The notes under the pieces were generated by a model. That model did not search any database. It was not told the origin of the DNA and was given only the letters and a program-made list of their open reading frames with translations. From contig NC_091973.1 in NCBI RefSeq assembly GCF_036711975.1, positions 6,944,001 to 7,008,000 on the forward strand: a stretch of DNA of 64,000 nt, written 5' to 3'. This document shows, piece after piece, positions 12,201-24,244 of this stretch. Source of the DNA: Onthophagus taurus (lineage: Eukaryota > Arthropoda > Insecta > Coleoptera > Scarabaeidae). Each line of letters opens with the position of its first letter. The first letter of the stretch is position 1. Position numbers and translations under genes: made by a program.

Positions 12201-12577
12201 TATACGAATTTAAAAATTTATTTCTCAAGAACTAAAAGTGATTTTTCAAAACGGCTTTTTGCATTAAAAAGAGGATACTTTAATTAATAATTGTTGGTTC
12301 ATTGGAAAGAGTGTCCTCTTTTTTCACCAAAAACACTCAACTCATCAACTGTACAAAAATCTTGCATCACAGTGTTATTAATAAAAATTTTAAAACAACT
12401 TACCCGTATGATTTTGTAAATGTTTAAAACAGTATCTAATGAGTATTTGCATTCATTTATATTAGGATTATCCATAACATTGGTACCGCGTTTTCCCCAA
12501 TTCGGGGAAAAATTAAATTGTCCAATACAAACGGAAACGGTGAATAAAACCAGAACAATAATTACGGAACGTACCAT
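9261..12577 (-). CDS. Akh: adipokinetic hormone precursor (two exons)
   Basis: Exon 1 is 12577-12404 (58 codons). It starts with a signal peptide (MVRSVIIVLVLFTVSVCIG), then the octapeptide QFNFSPNW, the amidation and cleavage site GKR, and the start of the associated peptide with one Cys (NECKYSLDTVLNIYKIIR). The donor is GTAAGT. Exon 2, found by hand, is 9305-9261: acceptor ATAG, then NEMEKAVQCRASND and a TGA stop. It aligns with the conserved 'YKLIQNEAQKL.EC' end of insect AKH precursors and supplies the second Cys. Total 72 residues, a normal length. AKH is released from the corpora cardiaca and mobilises fat and sugar. The 3.1-kb intron is almost wholly satellite DNA. Phe at position 2 is uncommon for AKHs but known in some scarabs. 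Minus-strand poly(A) candidates lie at 9186-9195. Confidence 0.9.
9420..12310 (+). repeat. satellite family A, array 1 (~350-bp monomer, about 8 copies) inside the Akh intron
   Basis: The landmark CTTAATCGG (CTT variants) recurs at about 9430, 9783, 10127, 10480, 10833, 11177, 11530 and 11875, so monomers are 344-353 bases. Spacing is 353/344/353 repeated. Units 1-3 match units 4-6 at an offset of exactly 1050 bases, including private variants (CAAAGCGTCTTTTTGC, CAAATCGGGTTTG). This is a three-unit higher-order repeat. The monomer contains repeated half-motifs (CTCAAGAACTAAAAG.GATTTTTC and CTCAAAAACTAAAAGTTATTTTTC), so it probably arose from an older ~175-bp unit. Confidence 0.95.
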
Positions 12578-12677
12578 CGCCGAAAAATTGAACTATTTGA
12601 TTGTTTTTAAAAGTTAATAAATCCTGCCGTTTCGACTACCAGCGTTGGAATAAGAATAATACCCCGAATACGCGCCG

Positions 12678-12684
12678 TTTTATA
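12678..12684 (-). promoter_or_regulatory. TATA box of Akh
   Basis: The minus strand reads GGTATAAAACGGCGCG about 100 bases before the Akh ATG, a strong TATAAAA in an otherwise AT-rich but non-TATA context. It would place transcription start near 12650 and give a short leader. A TATA promoter is usual for neuropeptide genes. The 633-base gap to jagunal is a divergent intergenic region. Confidence 0.6.
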
Positions 12685-13210
12685 CCAAAATTTCGATTCG
12701 TACGCAATCAACTGAGTTAATAGAAAAGTCTTGTGCAAACATATAAAACAATGAGAACTCATCAGAACTAAAGGTTTATTGGGTTAAATTCAATATAACC
12801 ACCGCCAAAGATATTTGCAGGTAAAGAGATATATTTTTGTTGACAATACCTTCGGGAGTTTCGCTTATTATTTGTACTTCTATAAAGTTGTAATCAATTT
12901 GGCAAAATTATTTACGTATCATATTACAAAAAATATATATATCATCAAATCATCCATGCATGATGTGATCAAAAACGTGTAAACTTAAAAAAAATGATTT
13001 GTCCAATCTCAAATATTAATGTTAAATATCTAAATAATCGATGATATGATGATATGAGATAAATTTTGTTTTAAATGATCAAATGCTTTCATTAAACGCC
13101 ACGTGGGTGCCAACTTACGGTTTATTTGTGGATATTATCGAGCTCGGTGTGGTACGGGACGGACTTTCTTGGCGTTATTTTCGTTCATGGACTGAAATAA
13201 AAATACGAAA

Positions 13211-13971
13211 ATGGCAACAAAAGGACTACATTATATTCCTCCGGGTTCCGACGGAACCGATCATAGCTACAGACAAAGAATAGCGGCCCAATATCAAATA
13301 AGGTAACCCAGAATGCAAAACTAACCTCAAAATTTGTCAATCAACATTTTTTTTCTACACGTAACCTTCACTATTTCTATTATTATTTATTATTCTAATT
13401 ATTTTTTTACAGTGCTTTGAATAAGTCGAGATTAAAACATTCAATATTCTTTCATTATATGCTGTTCTTTGTAATGTTAGCTAAATTATCTGCTGACATA
13501 TTAGATAAATTAGATATATTTATATTAGAAATTGAGGAATTAAGGATTCCTCAACCGTTATGGTGGGAATATATATGGTGTGTTAGTCTATTATTCTCGT
13601 TTTTGGGTTTATCATCTGTAAGAAAAAATAATCCAAAACATATGAAGCAATATTTATTTGGTTTGATCGCTTTTGGCTATTTACCATTACTTTATGCGAT
13701 CATTTATTATTTTAGAGATGTATGGACTTATATGAACGCTGATCCTGATGAGGATCAAGAAGAAATTGATGAAATACACATGTGGCAAGTAAGACATTTT
13801 TTTCCAAACATATTTCCAACAACTAACATTTCTTTTTTTTAGGGTTTACCCTATGGTTTATTATGGTATGTATTCATAATAGGGGCTTTACAAGTTCATA
13901 GCTTTTCAATGTATTTTGCTCTCAACTTGATCAAAGCATGGAAATCCAGAGGTGCCAGAAAAATCGATTAG
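13211..13971 (+). CDS. jagn: jagunal homologue, ER membrane protein (three exons)
   Basis: Exons 13211-13302, 13413-13788 and 13843-13971 join in phase to give 198 residues. It starts MATKGLHYIPPGSDGTDHSY and continues RQRIAAQYQIS, the conserved jagunal N terminus. Four hydrophobic segments follow (HSIFFHYMLFFVMLAKLSAD; WWEYIWCVSLLFSFLGL; YLFGLIAFGYLPLLYAIIYYF; LLWYVFIIGALQVHSFSMYFAL), ending in a basic tail (KAWKSRGARKID). Jagunal is a multi-pass ER protein needed for ER organisation and vesicle traffic in oocytes and, in mammals, neutrophils. Length and topology agree with the family. The longer open frame starting at 13083 overlaps exon 1 in another frame and is not the gene. Confidence 0.95.
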
Positions 13972-14128
13972 TACTTTTCCATAACTTTTTGTTCTATTAA
14001 TATATTTCATAAGGCACATAAAAAAGACTCATTTTCCTAATCAAATGTGTTCAAGACATTCTTACATCTCATTTTGAGCATCTAAAATTGTCGTTTTCCA
14101 ACGTTACAATTCTTGTTAATCAATTTCA

Positions 14129-14134
14129 AATAAA
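14129..14134 (+). promoter_or_regulatory. poly(A) signal, jagunal
   Basis: AATAAA lies 158 bases after the jagunal stop, in an AT-rich leader to intergenic DNA. The stretch 14135-14750 has no recognisable gene. Confidence 0.45.
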
Positions 14135-14751
14135 CTATTATTGTTATTAAAATTCTAGTTTAATTTTTTTTTAATAAATAATTTTAATAAATTCGTCTTT
14201 TTAATAAATTTAGGTATTCAAAAATAATCTTATATTATTTGGAAGTCTTATTTGTCTCATTCACTATTTATGGTGTATATGTTGTTGTTCAAAGAAATTT
14301 GGGCAATTATTTTCCTCCTCTGACCAAGCATCACTCTTTGAATCAGTGCTACCAGCGTTCGATAGTATACCAAAGAAGACTATTTGGAAAGTCATGGAAA
14401 CGGCACGAATACTTGACGTTGATCAACGTCATAAGAGCATTGTACAAAAGAACAACATGAATAGCCAAAATAAGGAGGTTGGAGTCTAAGCATTTCAATA
14501 TGGAAGAAGAATCAAAAAGTGAGACTCCCATAGGGCACTGAACCTAAAATTCGGATACTGGAGAATGGAAGAAGTAAGGCTCCAAAGTCTTGAAGTCAAT
14601 GTTGTACATTGATATTCCATACAGGAATTGAAATAAATGCAAAGAAAAGTAAAATAATAAAGATTGGCAAACAGATCGACAAAAGATATTAATTTTAGAC
14701 ACAAGGAGCTTGTAGTCTTGTTTGTTCTGATCACTTCTGTTTATTGTTCAA

Positions 14752-15735
14752 GTTTCTATTGTTGTTAACACCAAAGTTATAAACTCTAAAAGTCATAGAT
14801 GTCGATGAAATGTACTGGAGTGTCTTAAACTATGACAAGTAAAGCAAACATTAATAATGGGCCTCATTTGAGACATACTTCGAATCAGGTTCTTCATTTT
14901 AAGAATCTGGTTCCACTCTTCTAGCGCTATTCTTGTCTACCTAGCATATCCCACATGTGTATGGGATTTAAATCAGGGCTACGTGCAGGCCACTCCATTC
15001 TGCTGATATACAAATCATCCAGGTATTGGGACACTATGCGGGCTGTATGACCAAAATTTTTTCAATATTCAGTGCATCGAAGCAGATTCATCCTCAAACC
15101 TTTATTATTACTCTTTCAAAGAAGTTGTACTGAGCATTCCGCTCTCCTGCTCTTCTCCAAACTCTCTCTCGACCATCTCGAGAGTACAACCCGAACCTCG
15201 CCTTGTCTAAGAACAGTATGTTTCGCCACTCTGCATTGCTCCACTGAACATGATCTCGTGCAAATTGTAATCGAGCAACACGATGTTCTCGAAGCAACTG
15301 TGGACCAGTTGCTGGTCTTTGTGATCTCAACCCCGCTTCTTCAAATCTCCTTCTTACTTGCTCCAGACGAGTTCTTATCTCAACTGCTGTGGTATGTCGA
15401 TTTCGTAATACGGTCGTTACAATATATCACGGGGTTGTGTGGTGCGCCTTCTTCCTGACCCAGATCGTCTGATGAAGAAGCCAGTCTGCCGAAATCTTTG
15501 AATGGTGTATCGCGCCAAGAACACGAGCAGCATAACGAGCGCTGCGTCCATCTTCCACTAAAGCCACTGCGTGAGCAACTTCTGCAAGACTTAAAGGTAT
15601 TTTTCTTGTCTAACAACAGTCAACGACGCTAAACATCACTGAACTGTTTTTATCAATTTCCATGGCTAGCTTTAATTTCTTATGACGCTGCTTTATCCTT
15701 TAGAGCTTGTAACTTTGGTGTTAACAACAATAGAA
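14752..15735 (-). mobile_element. Tc1/mariner-family transposon remnant
   Basis: Inverted ends TCTATTGTTGTTAACACCAA (14752) and TTGGTGTTAACAACAATAGA (ending about 15735) enclose a broken minus-strand transposase. Legible blocks include GLRSQRPATGPQLLREHR, ARLQFARDHVQWSNAEWRN and ILFLDKARFGLYSRDGRERV. These are the region around the second catalytic Asp of Tc1-like DDE transposases; the Asp-Glu pair usually seen as 'TDES' reads LDKA here. Frameshifts divide it, so it is inactive. Confidence 0.8.
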
Positions 15736-15964
15736 ATGATTATTAAGTGGAAAAAACGTCACCTAAAAGTCTTTTTTGGCGCATTGTCAATAAGCAACCA
15801 TTTTTCTCCCTGTATTTCTTTACTTCGTGTATGAAAATTTTAGAAAACCATTCCAGGAATATTTTGGAGGTTATCCAAACACTTTTCTATCCCCTGTAAT
15901 AGACTCCAATCACGTTAAGTTTGAAGCAACGTGACTTTTTGCTTTTTCCTATTATCAGCAAGCG

Positions 15965-16745
15965 AAGTGAATAACTCTATAGCTAGGTGTCCACTTGCGA
16001 GAGAAGCTATCGAGAGTATTTTTTCTGGTGGACACGCATCTCGGAGTAACTATCAGAGAATCCCCACCAACTTTCGGAGAGTGAACAGGTTGAGACTTGT
16101 ACTCAAGTGGACACGCACAATTTATCTATCGTGAGAGTAACTGTCAAAAAACGAATACGGTTCGAATTTTGCTGCGACTTTTCTCAATATAACACGTTTA
16201 AAGATGACGCCTAAAAGAAAATGGTCCCAAGAAGAAATTTGAATTAATTGAAGTGTATGAAGAATATTCAGTTGTTTGGAATACCAAATCTAAGGAACAT
16301 AGAAATTGAGAAGCGAGGGATGCAATTTTAACAAGTATAATTTGGTCTTCTGGCAGTAAAATTAACTCTTCTACTAACAGTATTTGGTTTTTTAGTAGTA
16401 GTGTATAGTCTTCTGTAAAAAGAATCTGCTTCATTTGCAACATCAAGCCTTTCATTGGTAATACTTAGTCTAATTGAGGGGTTTAAGTTTATATTTTCTA
16501 ATAATTTTCCAAAATACTGCCAAGCCACTATTAAGCTATCACGTGCACGGCAATAAACTTATAGTTTGCATTTATAAGTACCGTTAAAGCAATCGAGTTA
16601 ACTTTTTTGTGAATACAGGATGCCAAATAACTAACAATTTGATAACGAATGTTGATATTTTTCTGGATATTATTTCTGAGTAAACCATAATCTTGGCCAA
16701 ATTTGCTCCAGATTCTTTTGCTCAAATTCACGCTTCAGTAATGCA
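15965..16745. mobile_element. PIF/Harbinger-like transposon remnant
   Basis: The plus strand 16203-16330 reads TPKRKWSQEEI, LIEVYEEYSVVWNTKSKEHRN and ARDAI across stops, matching the Myb/SANT-MADF protein of Harbinger elements. The minus strand 16740-16510 reads IWSKFGQDYGL, KNINIRYQI, then KVNSIALTVLINANYKF, resembling the Harbinger DDE nuclease ('.SIVLLALVDANYKF'). Two opposed genes fit Harbinger organisation. Upstream 15985-16120 holds inverted TGTCCACTTGCGAGAG-like and CAAGTGGACACG strings, probably terminal repeats. Confidence 0.6.
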
Positions 16746-16864
16746 ACACACAAAATTATATAAACAAAAAACAGCTCCAAAAATAATGTCGCACCTAGGG
16801 GAACCCCCTTAATTTTTTGTTACTGTGCTCATAGTGACAAAAGTGGTGAATAAATTGTATAGAG

Positions 16865-18300
16865 AGGGAGAGATAGGCGAACCATGAAGAAGGCCTTGCT
16901 GAGCGGAGAAGTGGTTTTTCAACTTCACGATGGAGGAGCGAATCGACAGGAATTGATTTATTTAGGCGTATTTAGCCTATCCAATTTAAATAGCAATCCT
17001 TTGTGCCACACTGAGTCGAAAGCCTTTCGGACGTCCAGAAACATGACTGCGGATTTCAATTTTTCAAAATGTGCCGCCAGGAAGTTGGAAAACAGAATAG
17101 TTAGTGGCAGCAGCCAGGAGCTTGTTCAAGTGCGCCTCGAAGAGTTTTCTCATTACGGGAAGGAGTGACATGGGGCGGTAGTTTGCTGGATCAGAAAGAG
17201 AAGCGTCCTTCTTGGGAGTTTTTCCTATTTCAAAAATGCGGATTCGTACAAATTGTCTATAATGTTTTTATTGTGGGGACAAAATGAAACATCCTCGGTA
17301 AAGGTGAATACACCTTCCATGTAGTCAGCTGTATGTACTACATCCTACAGCTGTATGACAGCTGTAGGATGTAGTCATGTGTATGTTGACAATCTCTTCA
17401 GGGTTAGAGTTCCACGTGTCTTTTGATATCTGGATAGTTTTCGAATTTCGTGCCAATAGTTTCTTGCTTTACACACTTTTATTTTGTCACAGGCTTCCAT
17501 GTACTTTTCCGTTCTGTATTGCTGAATTAGCTTCTGTATTTTTTTATTGAACTCTTTTTTCAACTGATGAAGTCTCGATATAGGCGTGATGAGTCTGATA
17601 ATAAATGGAGGTAGCGGAAAATTGTAATACTTGGTGGTTCTGGATGGGCTCGCTTTGGCTATCGACTCATTAAGATGTTTGTTAAAGCTTGAAATCGTGT
17701 CAACTGTGATTGCCGGATGAGCTTGTATGAAGTTTTTCATTGTTGAGTTAACTACCTCCATGTTGCAAAGTTTGTAGTTTTTAATTACAGTGTTAATTAC
17801 AGTTTCTTGTGCAGAACAGTAGATCAGGAGTAGAGTTCGGAATTGTCTTATGTTTCCTTTTGGTTGGATTCGGATTGAAGTCACCAATTATCAGACAGTT
17901 GTCGTGCAGTGAGGCCATGTTAAGTATGGATTCTTCAATTTTGCTAAACCATTAAAATGGAGTGCATTATTTAATGGAGAGTTGATTGGATTTTCCCAAT
18001 TGTATCATAGGGTGGTCCATAGCCACCGCTCCTCCTCTGACTCCCCTATTTATAGTATTGCCGTGGTTATGGATTGACGACCAGTTTCTAAATGTGATGG
18101 AAGATTTCGATTTTGTTTCCACAAACATTGCGCAATGGGCGTGGTTCTCAATTATGTAATTTCCGATTAGATGTGATTTCAGATGGTAGCTGTTAATGTT
18201 CGCGTACAATAGTTTTATGCTGGTCATTGTTGATCTTGCGGAATCGAGGATTGGTAGCCGTGGATAACATACACAAATTTCCGTGGTTTGGGGGGGTTAA
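16865..18300 (-). mobile_element. jockey-like LINE remnant (endonuclease, linker, start of RT)
   Basis: Reading 18227 downward on the minus strand: an AP-endonuclease start (KLLYANINSYHLKSHLIGNY; then CAMFVETKSK and RGVRGGAVAMDHP), the endonuclease-RT linker at 17887-17375 (LPPFIIRLITPISRLHQLKK, RNYWHEIRKLSRYQKTRGTL), then RT beginnings near 17180-16960 (LLPVMRKLFEAHLNKLL and FPD-type downstream residues). Stops and a palindrome at 17338-17374 break it. This is a dead 5'-containing copy lacking most of the RT. Confidence 0.75.
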
Positions 18301-18340
18301 TTTTTGAGAGGTAGGTATCAATAATGTGGTCGTTATTGAT

Positions 18341-18407
18341 CAAAATTCGCTATAAAATTAATTTCTTGAAGGATCTTTGTGGAAATGTCACCAATTATTA
18401 ATTAAAG
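18341..18407 (-). repeat. isolated fragment of satellite family A (inverted)
   Basis: The reverse complement reads CTTTAATTAATAATTGGTGA, then CATTTCCACAAAGATCCTTC and AAGAAATTAATTTTATAGCG, a clear 65-base piece of the ~350-bp monomer of the Akh intron. It is alone and in opposite orientation, next to the end of a LINE remnant. 18408-19211 is AT-rich DNA in which I see no gene. Confidence 0.85.
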
Positions 18408-19269
18408 AGTTGCTTCGTTAGTTAAATCAGCATCAAAGAAGTTCATTTTGTATCTTGGATCCAAATAAGTTGACATATCTTTCTTATTAATTTCATTTTT
18501 ATTCAAATATCGCAAAGGATATTTGCAAAATCACTATCCATTCCATCACTAGTACGAAGTCTTTATAATATTCTTTTAAGCCTAACAATTACGGAATACA
18601 TCGTGAGTTCGTTGAAATTAATGGATTATCGAGTCTCAAATATAATAAGTTGCTAACTTCGCAATAGTGGGTAATATAGAACTAATTAATTAAATTTTCA
18701 TTCAATAATAATTTTTTATGAAAACTAACAATAACAACATTTTAATATTAATAAGATTAATTGATATGATATTAATAAAAATGAATTATTTTTTAAAAAT
18801 GCTTTAAAAGGATACGTTCATAAACGTAAAGTTATCCTAATATGACAGATTTTTTTGTAATATTTTTTTATTAAATTGAGCTATTTCCGTGAATGATCAC
18901 TCAAAAAAGAAGCCTTTTATGATTATTGTGGTTACGAACAATTTAGAAAAATAAAATAGACAAAACGATAAATGACATTGCACGATTACCTACTTTTTTT
19001 ATTTGACACGTATCTTTCAACTCCGGGAAAGCAAAACATTTTCTTTTATTACAAATAAAAACATAAAACTCATCACTCATCAGTGATTAACACATCAAGA
19101 CAGAAATAAAAATTTACCTTGTATGGGGTTCGTACATTTTATACAATTTTATAAAATTATAATTTAGGTTATGTTCAATTGATTTATTTTTTTTTATCAT
19201 TCGCATCCACAGATATTAATCTATTTCAAGTACATTCCTACGTTTTTGGAGGAACCCCATAAGAATGCC

Positions 19270-20974
<1,705 letters not shown>

Positions 20975-21798
20975 TAAAACCTTCATTTTCTTTTTTGCAT
21001 ACTTAATTTTTTAATTAGAATAACATCTTTATTAATTTTTTTAATTCAATATAATTGTTAATTAAGTATTTAAATTTTTAGACTCGTGTGAAATTAACTT
21101 AAATAATAAAATTTTTTTTTAAGTATTGACTGGAATTATAGAATCTTATTCTATAATTTTTTATATTTAGTGCTAAGTTTAACATTTTTGAAATTATGGG
21201 TTTGGGAGGAATAACAAAAGTAACTTATTTAATACTTAGTTTTTTGGTGGTCATTTTCAATATTTAATTTTCAACTAAGATATATCTTGTTGCCTTTTGG
21301 CTACATACTTTTGGCTCTTTATTCCCAAATATTTTCTGGTATTGGTGATCTTACAACTGAACATATTGATGCAGAGAATTTGGTTGACTTGAATTTTAGT
21401 TTAGTTCAGAATGTTGAGTTGGGTTGGGTTGAGTTTTTTAGTAGTCTTACTATTTCTGGCTTATTAATATCCATTGAATTGTCGAATTTTATATATATAT
21501 ATAGTTTATTTTCATTTTTAATATGTCTAAGTTCACACGCGTAAATATTTGATTTATATTTTTAAATAAAGTAGCGTATGTAATAACTTAATTATAATAA
21601 TACTTAATAATTAATGAATTTCACTATTTTAAAGTTGCTTAAAATAACGATAATAATAATTTTTCTTAAATTTAAATGATTGTCTAAAAAATAAAAGTTA
21701 ATAAGTAAATGTTGTTTATTATTGTTTATTTATCTTCTTATTCCTTATCAAATCCTTTTTGTAAATCGATACGTAATAAACAAAATTTGTTAATTATA
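20975..21798. other. AT-rich intergenic DNA, no gene seen
   Basis: This contains the katanin 3' end and simple AT-rich sequence. The open frame at 21287-21544 has no family resemblance, no splice support and a composition like its surroundings. Confidence 0.6.
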
Positions 21799-23930
21799 CA
21801 GGGTGTTTCATAATATATGCGCAGGACTTCAGGATGTGATAGCTTGTCCAAAAATTTGAAAAAAAGTTCCAGAACTCGTAATAAGCTAAGTTTCTAAAAA
21901 AGGTACTGAAGGTCTAAAGTTGACCATTTTCGAGAAAAATCAACTTATGTTAAATAACATGGTCAATTTTTTTAAATAAAAATTTTATTTTACTAAAACG
22001 TTAGAACAAGTAACAAGAGCAAACGTTGAGCTATTTTGTGCTTCCCGGAAAATGGTCAGATCGAGGTAGTCCATTGACTTGGCCATCTCGATCGCCCAAC
22101 CTCAATCCTCTTGATTTTTATTTTTGGGGTCACTTAAAAAGTATAGTATCTACACATACTATCTGCCAACACCCTTAGATTTAGGCAGCGCTATGATATC
22201 ATCTCCAAAGCGTACAGTTTTTGCTTCCAGAAATCATCTTACACAGCAACACCAAACTATCTCATCTGTTTAGAACTGCTGCCACTGGCATACAGTGTTA
22301 AACACAGGCATTTAACATTGCAGCTGAAGAAGTTAATACTGAGCAAGGATTACAAAATCAGATACAAACTGCTGCCGAGACAATCCGCCAACCGACATTA
22401 TCGAGTCAGCGAGCTCAATTGTGTATAGAAAATATTGGAAACAACTTGGAACACTTACTTTGATGTCATTTTAAAATCTTATATGTATTTTTGACTTGAA
22501 AGTAAATTTCATGGATATCTAGGAAACTAAAAAACTTTTGCTACAATTTTTTTCACCTATTACTTATTATTTGTCATGAGGGATAAATCCCCAAGTTTAT
22601 GCGTCTGGGACCTCAGACATTCTAAAATCGTAGAGATATCGGATCGGCAGAAATTAAAGAGTTCGTGTTGATAAATTCTGAGATGCGTGAGTTCACCTCT
22701 TCCATATTGAGGTTGGAATTTTTTATGGCGTTTGGAACCGGTCTTGGAATGGGAGACGTTAACTGCAGGTGGACCAGAATACCCAAGTAATCGGAGCACA
22801 AATCACTGCAACATGGGATCTTATGTTTCGCGAGCACAAGATCATGTCAGGAGTGGTACTTTGGTTGTTGACTTATTAAATATTTATCTTACTGATAGGA
22901 CGCAGATAGGAGATGATGTGTCCAGCGTGGTGAGGATTACCACAGGTGTCCCGCAGCTGACTTTACACGTCACAATTTGCAAAACAATTGGAGTATTATA
23001 AAATTAATACGTATGCAGACTATTTACAGTTATATTTTTTGTTCCCAGGTATTGATTATCATGGTGCTGTCAATTGAGAGTCAACTCAAGTAAATCCATG
23101 TATATGTGTCTCGGTAATGCCAGGGCTAGTAGCAGACCTACAAATGAATGGTGAAATAATCAGTTTAGTTCAAGAATCCAAATGCTTAGGGTTAAGAATA
23201 GATAATACTGGATGGATCTGAAAAAGCAACTGTGTGAGTCTTTTGTTCTATCCCAGTTTAATTATATGGCGCCACTCTACCACCCGGCTGTTGATGTGGT
23301 GACTTCTAACCGCATACAGAGAGTGCAAAACAGTTGTCTGAGGTATATTTGTGGTATCAGAAAATTTGATAAAAGAAACAAAGAAGAGATCTTCATAGCT
23401 TATGTCTCTTCCATAAAATTATAATCTCATGTAAGCCCGAATATCTGTATAAGAAAATGAAGTTCAAACAACATTTATAAATCTGATAGTAAATTGCCAA
23501 ATGACATGCGAACTCTGAGCTTAGACACATTCAGGAAGAGTTTGATGCGGCTGAGGTTTCAGCAACAAGGGGGAGAATAATATCTGATGCTGGGATATTT
23601 ACCGCTGGCATGTTGGGATTTGTTGATTCATTTTATATGCTTTTTTTTTCTCATGTTTTCTTTTTTGCTTAATTTTTGTTTTTTTCTTTGCAACCAACTG
23701 GGTTGGTATGAGCAGACATTGTCTGGAACCCGCCCATTGTGTTCCTTCTTTAATTTATATTATGAAATAGAAATATGTAGAATGTTATTTGTATTGTTGA
23801 AGGCACAATAAAGATATATTATTATTATTATAAACGGTCTCGAAAATGGTGCATTTTAGAGGGTAAGTTGACAGAAATTTTTTTTTCAAATTTTTGAACA
23901 AGCTATCACATCCTGAAGTCCTGCGCATAC
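21799..23930 (+). mobile_element. mariner-like element, split by a nested LINE
   Basis: The left end has TACAGGGTGTTTCATAATA, then ATGCGCAGGACTTCAGGATG and TGATAGCTTGTCC. The inverse of the inner part (GCTATCACATCCTGAAGTCC, TGCGCAT) lies at 23903-23930, giving terminal inverted repeats. At 22057-22145 the plus strand reads RGSPLTWPSRSPNLNPLDFY followed by FWGHLKS, the C-terminal catalytic region of mariner/Tc1 transposases. At 22360-22460 it reads TIRQPTLSSQRAQLCIENIG and N.LEHLL, the usual transposase end. The right TIR is truncated by another repeat start at 23931 (ACAGTGTGTCCGTAAAGTAA). Confidence 0.75.
22500..23835 (+). mobile_element. 5'-truncated LINE (jockey/CR1 type) nested in the mariner-like element
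   Basis: Degraded RT blocks on the plus strand: LVVDLLNIYLTDRTQ, RITTGVPQ, NSSKSMYMCLGN, then LCESFVLSQFNYMAPLYHPA and RIQRVQNSCLRYICGIRKFD, the thumb/C-terminal part of jockey-like RTs. It ends in AATAAAGATA plus a short ATT microsatellite (23808-23831), a typical LINE 3' tail. The minus-strand frames at 22560-22837 are partly an older linker segment. Frameshifts make it inactive. Confidence 0.75.
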
Positions 23931-24244
23931 AGTGTGTCCGTAAAGTAACGGATATAGGCGATAAAATCATTATAAACGGTTTATGGAAAAGTCCCTAAAA
24001 CGCGATTTTAAATTTCTTCCGCCATTTTTAAGCGAGTTGTGACGTCATCGGTATTTTTTTCAAAAGGCAATCCCCCATTTTTATTACGGAATTTTTTTCT
24101 GAATCTAATACAGTCAATATTAATATTGCTTACATAAGAAAAGAGTAACTATGGTAACCAATTATTTTAAACAATTTCCTAAGTGACAAAAACTGATTTA
24201 GTAAGTAGTTGATATCTTTAATCTAAATCTCTTATCTTTAATAT

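Noticed and set aside
12299-12403. Direct read-through or a nearby second exon for Akh (AG near 12346)
   Set aside because: It would add only three residues before a stop and lose the conserved second Cys. The distant exon at 9305-9261 restores the family ending in phase.
13083-13283. 66-codon open frame upstream of jagunal
   Set aside because: It overlaps jagunal exon 1 in another frame and has no similarity; it is leader sequence.
15072-15458. 128-codon plus-strand frame
   Set aside because: It is antisense to the legible Tc1-like transposase on the minus strand.
21287-21544. 85-codon frame after katanin
   Set aside because: AT-rich, no family motif, overlaps no splice signals; likely chance.
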